Below the pieces are notes generated by a model, which did not search any database, was not told the origin of the DNA, and saw only the letters and a program-made list of their open reading frames with translations. Shown here one piece after another: positions 41,357 to 45,643 of a DNA stretch of 45,643 bases (position 1 is the stretch's first letter; every line of letters begins with the position of its first letter). The DNA is taken from positions 1-45,643 of the forward strand of contig NZ_JAUQWH010000061.1 of the NCBI RefSeq assembly GCF_030757795.1. The letters run 5' to 3'. This DNA comes from Actinoplanes oryzae. Its GTDB lineage: Bacteria; Actinomycetota; Actinomycetes; Mycobacteriales; Micromonosporaceae. The translations under genes and the position numbers were made by a program.

Positions 41357-41396
41357 CGAAAAAGCAGCGGACGAAAAGCGGCTGACGAAAAGCGGC
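41354..41396 (+). repeat. Three 14-15-base repeats starting at the amidase stop codon
   Basis: TGACGAAAAAGCAGC (41354), GGACGAAAAGCGGC (41369) and TGACGAAAAGCGGC (41383). The first unit begins exactly with the TGA stop of the amidase gene. 41397-41455 up to the catalase stop shows nothing else. Confidence 0.85.
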
Positions 41397-41455
41397 AAAC
41401 CAAGCTGCCCCCGCCCACGCAGCACGCGCGAGCAGGGGCAGCGAGAATCCGGCGG

Positions 41456-43711
41456 TCAGGCCACCGTGGCGGGGAACCGCTCCCACACCCGGTGCTTGCC
41501 GAGCAGGGCCGACAGCTCGGTCAGGGCGGCCGTAGCGGAATCGGCGGTCACGACGCCCGGCGTGCCGGCCAGGCCGGCCTGCTCGAGCACCGCGGTGCCG
41601 GCGCCCCACGCGCCGATCGCCTTGGCGTGCCGCCAGGCCTCGTCGACGAGCAGGGCCACGCGCGGGTCCACGCCCGGCGTGGTGGCGGCGCCGGCCTTGG
41701 CGTCGCGCGCGGGCAGGGCGTCGGGGGCGGGCAGCGGCGCGCCGGCCACGAGGATCGCGTCGAACTCCACCGAGCGGGCGGTGGCGAACGTACGCTGCAC
41801 GGCCAGATCGCCCACCATGCCGCCGTGCGCGGCGATGATCAGCGGGACCATCCCGGCGGAGAAGATCTCGCGCCGGACCGCGTGCACGCCGTCGAGGTCG
41901 CCGTCCGCGTCCACCACGATGCCGATCATGCGGCCGTCCGGCGGGTAGACGCCGCCGATCTGCGACAGCGCCGGGCTCGGGGCGACCTCGGCCAGGGGCA
42001 CCGTCGGCTCGGGCACGGGCAGGCCCAGCCCGGTGGCGACCTGCTCGCACAGCACCGGGTCGATGTTGGCGAGGGCCCGCAGCTGGCGCTCCTTGATGGC
42101 CTGCTCGTAGCACTTGCCCAGCTCGAAGGTGTACGCCCGGACGATGTGCTCCTTCTCCACCGGCGTCATGCTCGCCCAGAAGAGGCGTACCTGGCTGTAG
42201 TGGTCGTCGAACGACGCCGGGTTGGCGCGCACCTTCGGCGCCTCGGCCACCACGACGGGGACGTCGACGAACGAGTTCTCCTCGGTGGTGAACGGGTTGC
42301 CGCCGTCGAGCGAGTTGGGCCGGTAGGGCGCCACGCCCGCGTGCACGGCGTGCTGGTGGAAGCCGTCGCGCAGCATGTCGTTGACGTCGGTGTGCGGCCG
42401 GTTGATCGGGATCTGGTTGTAGTTGGGCCCGCCGAGCCGGCTCAGCTGCGTGTCCACGTAGGAGAAGAGGCGGCCCTGCAGCAGCGGGTCGTTCGTGTGG
42501 TCGATGCCGGGCGGCAGGTGCCCGAGGTGGAAGGCGACCTGCTCGGTCTCGGCGAAGAAGTTGGTGGGCGTCTTCGTGAGCACCATCTTGCCGATCGCCT
42601 GCACCGGCGCCAGCTCCTCGGGCACGATCTTCGTCGGGTCGAGCAGGTCGATCCCGGCGAACGTCTCCTCGGGCGTGTCCGGGAACACCTGGATCCCCAG
42701 CTCCCACTCCGGGAACGCGCCCGCCTCGATGGCGTCGTACAGGTCACGGCGGTGGAAGTCGGGGTCCATGCCCGCGAGCAGCTGCGCCTCCTCCCAGTCC
42801 AGGGAGTGCACGCCCAGCTTCGGCTTCCAGTGGAACTTGACGAGGGCGGTCTCCCCCGCCGCGTTGATCACGCGGAAGGTGTGGACGCCGAAGCCCTCCA
42901 TCGTCCGGTACGAGCGCGGGATGCCGCGGTCGGACATGTTCCAGATCGTGTGGTGCTGCGCCTCGGTGTGCAGCGACACGAAGTCCCAGAACGTGTCGTG
43001 CGCGCTCTGCGCCTGCGGGATCTCCCGGTCCGGGTGCGGCTTGCCGGCGTGGATCACGTCCGGGAACTTGATCGCGTCCTGGATGAAGAACACCGGGATG
43101 TTGTTGCCGACCAGGTCGAAGTTGCCCTCGTCGGTGTAGAACTTCGTCGCGAAGCCCCGGGTGTCGCGGACCGTGTCGGCCGAGCCCCGGGATCCCAGGA
43201 CCGTGCTGAAGCGTACGAAGACCGGGGTCTCCTTGCCCTTGGCCAGGAACCCGGCCCTGGTGACGCCCTCCGCCGTGCCGTAGCCGGTGAAGACGCCGTG
43301 CGCCCCGGCGCCGCGCGCGTGCACGACCCGCTCCGGGATCCGCTCGTGGTCGAAGTGCGTGATCTTCTCGCGGAAGTGGTGATCCTGCAGCAGGATCGGG
43401 CCGCGCGGGCCGGCCTTCAGCGAGTGGTCGGTGTCCCGCAGCCGGGTGCCGGTCGCCGTCGTCAGGTGCGCGCCCTGCTGCCCCTTGGCCGTCGGCGGCA
43501 CCCCGGTGTGCGCGCCGGTGGGCGTCACGGTCTCGGGCGTGCCCTGTTCGCTTTTCGGCGGAAGCGGGTCCACCGGCGTGGTCGGCTCCTCGAGCGGCGC
43601 GGGCGCGCTCCCCGGCTTCCCGGGAATGCTGTTCGTGAGCGCGTCGGCGACCTTGGCCGTCGCGTGCTCCACGGCGTCCTTCACCGCTCGGGCGGGCTTG
43701 CTGGCATCCAT
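41456..43711 (-). CDS. katE: Large-subunit (HPII/KatE-type) catalase
   Basis: 751 residues, clade 2 heme catalase that breaks down hydrogen peroxide. An N-terminal Pro/Thr-rich extension (~1-85) precedes the core: HFDHERIPERVVHARGAGAH (distal H131), RFSTVLGSRGSADTVRDTRG, NNIPVFFIQDAIKFPD, GRLFSYVDTQLSRLGGPNYN with proximal heme ligand Y418. The last ~160 residues form the flavodoxin/DJ-1-like domain (RMIGIVVDADGDLDGVHAV, MVPLIIAAHGGMV) that marks large catalases. Start ATG 43711; GTG 43717, with AAGGA 4 bases upstream, is an alternative. A SigB-type promoter lies about 40 bases upstream, so stress induction is likely. Confidence 0.96.
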   Translation of the reverse strand: MDASKPARAVKDAVEHATAKVADALTNSIPGKPGSAPAPLEEPTTPVDPLPPKSEQGTPETVTPTGAHTGVPPTAKGQQGAHLTTATGTRLRDTDHSLKAGPRGPILLQDHHFREKITHFDHERIPERVVHARGAGAHGVFTGYGTAEGVTRAGFLAKGKETPVFVRFSTVLGSRGSADTVRDTRGFATKFYTDEGNFDLVGNNIPVFFIQDAIKFPDVIHAGKPHPDREIPQAQSAHDTFWDFVSLHTEAQHHTIWNMSDRGIPRSYRTMEGFGVHTFRVINAAGETALVKFHWKPKLGVHSLDWEEAQLLAGMDPDFHRRDLYDAIEAGAFPEWELGIQVFPDTPEETFAGIDLLDPTKIVPEELAPVQAIGKMVLTKTPTNFFAETEQVAFHLGHLPPGIDHTNDPLLQGRLFSYVDTQLSRLGGPNYNQIPINRPHTDVNDMLRDGFHQHAVHAGVAPYRPNSLDGGNPFTTEENSFVDVPVVVAEAPKVRANPASFDDHYSQVRLFWASMTPVEKEHIVRAYTFELGKCYEQAIKERQLRALANIDPVLCEQVATGLGLPVPEPTVPLAEVAPSPALSQIGGVYPPDGRMIGIVVDADGDLDGVHAVRREIFSAGMVPLIIAAHGGMVGDLAVQRTFATARSVEFDAILVAGAPLPAPDALPARDAKAGAATTPGVDPRVALLVDEAWRHAKAIGAWGAGTAVLEQAGLAGTPGVVTADSATAALTELSALLGKHRVWERFPATVA

Positions 43712-43755
43712 CTGCACCGCATCCTTCGTTGACCGTCTGCTCAGGTGCGCAAGCC

Positions 43756-43780
43756 ATACCCGAGCATTGGGTAACCAAAC
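43756..43780 (-). promoter_or_regulatory. SigB-type stress promoter of katE
   Basis: Minus strand reads GTTT, 15 bases, GGGTAT, matching the GNNT-N14-16-GGGTAY consensus known for Streptomyces SigB promoters. The predicted start near 43749 gives a leader of about 38 bases to ATG 43711. In Streptomyces coelicolor the catB catalase is SigB-dependent, so the match makes biological sense. Confidence 0.72.
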
Positions 43781-43883
43781 GGACACATTCGGTCGCTGCG
43801 CAATCTGGATCGCTTCCAGTTCCCTGACCCCTGAGGGCCGCGCCACGTCCGGCGATCTTGCGCGGATCGGACAGGCCCCGGGC

Positions 43884-44414
43884 TCAGGCGACGTCGCGGT
43901 GCTTCAGCTTGGCGCGGCGGCCGTCCGGGTGGTGCCAGACGATTCCCTCGTACGCCGGGTGGGCCAGCAGCCACGCGCGCAGCCCGTCGAAGTCGCGGGG
44001 CGCGTCCAGCCGCTCGGCTTGGGCGTGCGCCACGAGCACGTGCCCGTCCGTACCCTCCGGGTTGCCGTTGACCTTGGGGCCGATCAGCTCGTAGGTGCCC
44101 GGCGTCGCCGGCCGGACCGCCTCGGCGAAGTAGCGCGCGTACGCCGACTGCCCGATCGGCTCCCACCCCACCGTCTTCCCGGTCGCCTCGTCGGTCATCA
44201 CCGGCCGGTAGCCGGGCGGCCGCGTGCGCCCCGGCCGCACCTCGCGCCGGGCCCACCAGGTGCCGTCCTCGTCGAGCAGGACGCACGTGCCGTCGTACTT
44301 GCGGGTCGGGACGCCCTCGCCGGCGAGCACCCAGCCGCAGTCGGGGTGCACGTCGCGCAGCAGCCGCTTGCGGTCGGCCGGGTCGCGCAGGAACAGCGTG
44401 GGGATCTTTCTCAT
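43884..44414 (-). CDS. RLIG1-like RNA ligase (DUF5565 family)
   Basis: 176 residues, a minimal covalent nucleotidyltransferase. Motif I TRKYDGTCV with the AMP-accepting K39; WWARREVRPG after it (motif Ia-like Arg); motif III/IIIa YELIGPKVNGNPEG (~108-121); motif IV YEGIVWHH (155-162); motif V AKLKHRDV (168-175). This set and the KxDGTC context match the small RNA ligases related to human RLIG1 (C12orf29), which seals 5'-phosphate and 3'-hydroxyl RNA ends with ATP. Its ATG overlaps the stop of the isochorismatase-type gene as ATGA, so it is translationally coupled to it. It ends 104 bases before the katE promoter. Confidence 0.85.
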   Translation of the reverse strand: MRKIPTLFLRDPADRKRLLRDVHPDCGWVLAGEGVPTRKYDGTCVLLDEDGTWWARREVRPGRTRPPGYRPVMTDEATGKTVGWEPIGQSAYARYFAEAVRPATPGTYELIGPKVNGNPEGTDGHVLVAHAQAERLDAPRDFDGLRAWLLAHPAYEGIVWHHPDGRRAKLKHRDVA

Positions 44415-44992
44415 GCCCCCATGGTCTCAGCGGGGACAAGCCGGTTTTCCAGCCAGTCCAGCGCCTGGTCGCTGGTGACCAGGGACCGGTGCTGGAGGTA
44501 GTGGATCATCTTGAGGGCGTCGTCGTGGGCCTGCGGGGAGGAGCCGCTGACCACGTCGGTCACCACGTTGAGGTGGAGGTCGCGCTGGTGGGCGTCGACG
44601 GCGGTGTAGAGGATGCAGATGTCGGTGAAGCCGCCGATCATGACCAGGGTGTCCACGTCGTGGGCCTTCAGGACGATGTCCAGCTCGGTGCCGAAGAACG
44701 ACGAGTAGCGGCGCTTGCGGATGTGGAACTCGTCGGGGGTGGGCACCAGGCCGCGGGCGAGCTCGGTCGCCGGGTCCCCCTCGATGCAGTGCGGCCCCTC
44801 GGAGCCGTCGAGCTCGCGGCCGATGTCGATCAGGTGCGGCTTGTGCACCTCCTGGACCCAGACGACCGGGACGCCCGCCGCGCGCGACTTCTCGACGAGG
44901 GCGATGGCCTTGCGCAGCTGTTCGGGGTCGTAGACGTTGTCGCCGCCCTGGAAGTCGACGACGAGCAGGGCGGTCTTTCCGTGGATGTTCAT
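44411..44992 (-). CDS. Isochorismatase-fold cysteine hydrolase, copy 2
   Basis: 193 residues. Alpha/beta hydrolase-like isochorismatase fold with catalytic triad D13 (ALLVVDFQGG), K93 (IRKRRYSSFFGTELD) and C126 (GGFTDICILYTAVDAHQRD). The Cys nucleophile makes it an active hydrolase of the nicotinamidase/ureidomalonase kind rather than a Cys-less isochorismatase. GRELDGSEGPHCIEGDPATE is shared with its neighbour. Start ATG 44992 has AGGAG about 5 bases upstream, 8 bases after the neighbour's stop. Substrate unknown: nicotinamide, an N-carbamoyl compound or isochorismate are all possible. Confidence 0.88.
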   Translation of the reverse strand: MNIHGKTALLVVDFQGGDNVYDPEQLRKAIALVEKSRAAGVPVVWVQEVHKPHLIDIGRELDGSEGPHCIEGDPATELARGLVPTPDEFHIRKRRYSSFFGTELDIVLKAHDVDTLVMIGGFTDICILYTAVDAHQRDLHLNVVTDVVSGSSPQAHDDALKMIHYLQHRSLVTSDQALDWLENRLVPAETMGA

Positions 44993-45000
44993 CAGGCTCC

Positions 45001-45636
45001 TCAGACGGTCGCGAGCCAGGCGTGGACGGCCTCGCTCGAGACGAGGGCGTCGCGCTGCAGGTACTTCATCGCCCGCAGGGCAGCGTCGTGCAGTTCCGGG
45101 CCGGAGCCGACGACCATGTCGGAGACGGTACGGAAGTGATAGTCGTACTGGTGGGCGTCGAGCGCCGTGTAATGGATGCACACGTCGGTCATGCCGCCGA
45201 TGAGGACGACCGTCTCCGCCTTGTATCCGCGCAGCACGATGTCCAGCTCGGTGCCGTAGAAGGCGGAGTAGCGCCGCTTCTGGATCAGATACTCCTCCGG
45301 GCGGGGGTCCAGGCCCGGGTGCAGCTCCGTGCGCGGATCGCCCTCGAGGCAGTGCGGGCCCTCGTTGCCGTCGAGCTCGCGGCCGATGTCGATCAGCGAG
45401 GGCTTGTGGACCTCCTGGATGAAGACCACGGGCACGCCCTTGGCGCGGAACGCCGCGACCAGGTCGACCGCCTTGGCGTTGCGCTCGGCGCGGCCGGGCA
45501 TCCAGGTCTGCTCGGGCTTGCTGGGCGGGAAGGGGTTGGCGTTGCCGCCGCCCTGGATGTCCACGACGACGAGGACGACGTTGCCGACCGGCCGCAGTTC
45601 GGGCGATGGGGTGATGTCGGTGACTTGCACAGGCAC
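45001..45636 (-). CDS. Isochorismatase-fold cysteine hydrolase, copy 1, start near or beyond window edge
   Basis: 211 residues from GTG 45636, but the frame is still open at the window edge, so the true start could lie outside. Triad: D26 (LVVVDIQGG), the Lys of YLIQKRRYSAFYGTELD, and Cys of IGGMTDVCIHYTALDAHQYD. It differs from copy 2 by an extra loop (NANPFPPSKPEQTWMPGRAE) after the first strand. The two share many blocks (QEVHKP, LIDIGRELDG, EGPHCLEGDP) and are tandem paralogues. First visible gene of the operon with copy 2 and the RNA ligase. Confidence 0.85.
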   Translation of the reverse strand: MPVQVTDITPSPELRPVGNVVLVVVDIQGGGNANPFPPSKPEQTWMPGRAERNAKAVDLVAAFRAKGVPVVFIQEVHKPSLIDIGRELDGNEGPHCLEGDPRTELHPGLDPRPEEYLIQKRRYSAFYGTELDIVLRGYKAETVVLIGGMTDVCIHYTALDAHQYDYHFRTVSDMVVGSGPELHDAALRAMKYLQRDALVSSEAVHAWLATV

Positions 45637-45643
45637 AACTGGC

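Noticed and set aside
41492..43732. 746-codon open frame opposite katE
   Set aside because: Translation is Arg/Val/Leu/Asp-rich with no motif; katE on the other strand is unmistakable.

Overview
The window is very GC-rich, with dense ATGA/GTGA stop-start overlaps, many GTG starts, probable leaderless promoters and gene types usual in filamentous actinomycetes. A Micromonosporaceae member close to Actinoplanes is my best guess; this is inferred from gene content and composition, not from a marker gene. No rRNA, tRNA, insertion sequence or CRISPR array was seen.

Layout. (1) 1-11.9 kb, minus strand: a 3300-residue secreted RHS/YD-repeat protein ends in a pretoxin HINT domain and a small cytidine-deaminase-like toxin tip. 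It is coupled through ATGA to a SUKH-3-like immunity gene and followed by a ricin-B lectin gene cut by the left edge. (2) 11.9-14.7 kb, minus: an operon with a WXG100-like protein, a larger WXG-like protein, a YbaB-like protein and a small two-helix membrane protein, then a DUF1877 gene. A broken fragment on the plus strand separates it from the RHS gene. (3) 14.8-18.6 kb: proline catabolism (pruA, proline dehydrogenase) with a divergent PucR-type regulator. (4) 18.6-23.2 kb: an unknown protein, a STAS protein, a membrane protein, a secreted DUF4874/DUF4832 protein, and a GntR regulator coupled to ACC deaminase (acdS). (5) 23.3-38.8 kb: a pectin/uronate utilisation island. A LacI regulator heads an ABC sugar transporter and YesL-like operon. 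Divergent to it lies a catabolic operon (Gfo/Idh oxidoreductase, uronate isomerase UxaC, FucD-family sugar-acid dehydratase, hexuronate reductase, second Gfo/Idh protein). Beyond that are a DUF6807 protein, a GH43 arabinanase and a PL1 pectate lyase. (6) 39.4-45.6 kb: an acetyltransferase, an amidase, a large-subunit catalase behind a SigB-type promoter, and an operon of two isochorismatase-fold hydrolases coupled to a small RNA ligase of the RLIG1 type.

How it fits together. Secreted pectate lyase and arabinanase would cut pectin. The ABC system imports the products, UxaC and the reductase convert galacturonate or glucuronate to aldonates, and the FucD-family enzyme is the only sugar-acid dehydratase present. 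KDG kinase and aldolase are not in the window. The LacI operator in the regulator's promoter (TGCAAGCGGTTGCA) is repeated over 11 bases upstream of the pectate lyase gene 11 kb away, which suggests one regulon.

The most unusual signals are (a) a run of short tandem repeats confined to 31.1-41.4 kb, several of which start exactly at a stop or start codon and copy that junction, and (b) the isochorismatase-isochorismatase-RNA ligase operon beside a stress-promoter catalase.
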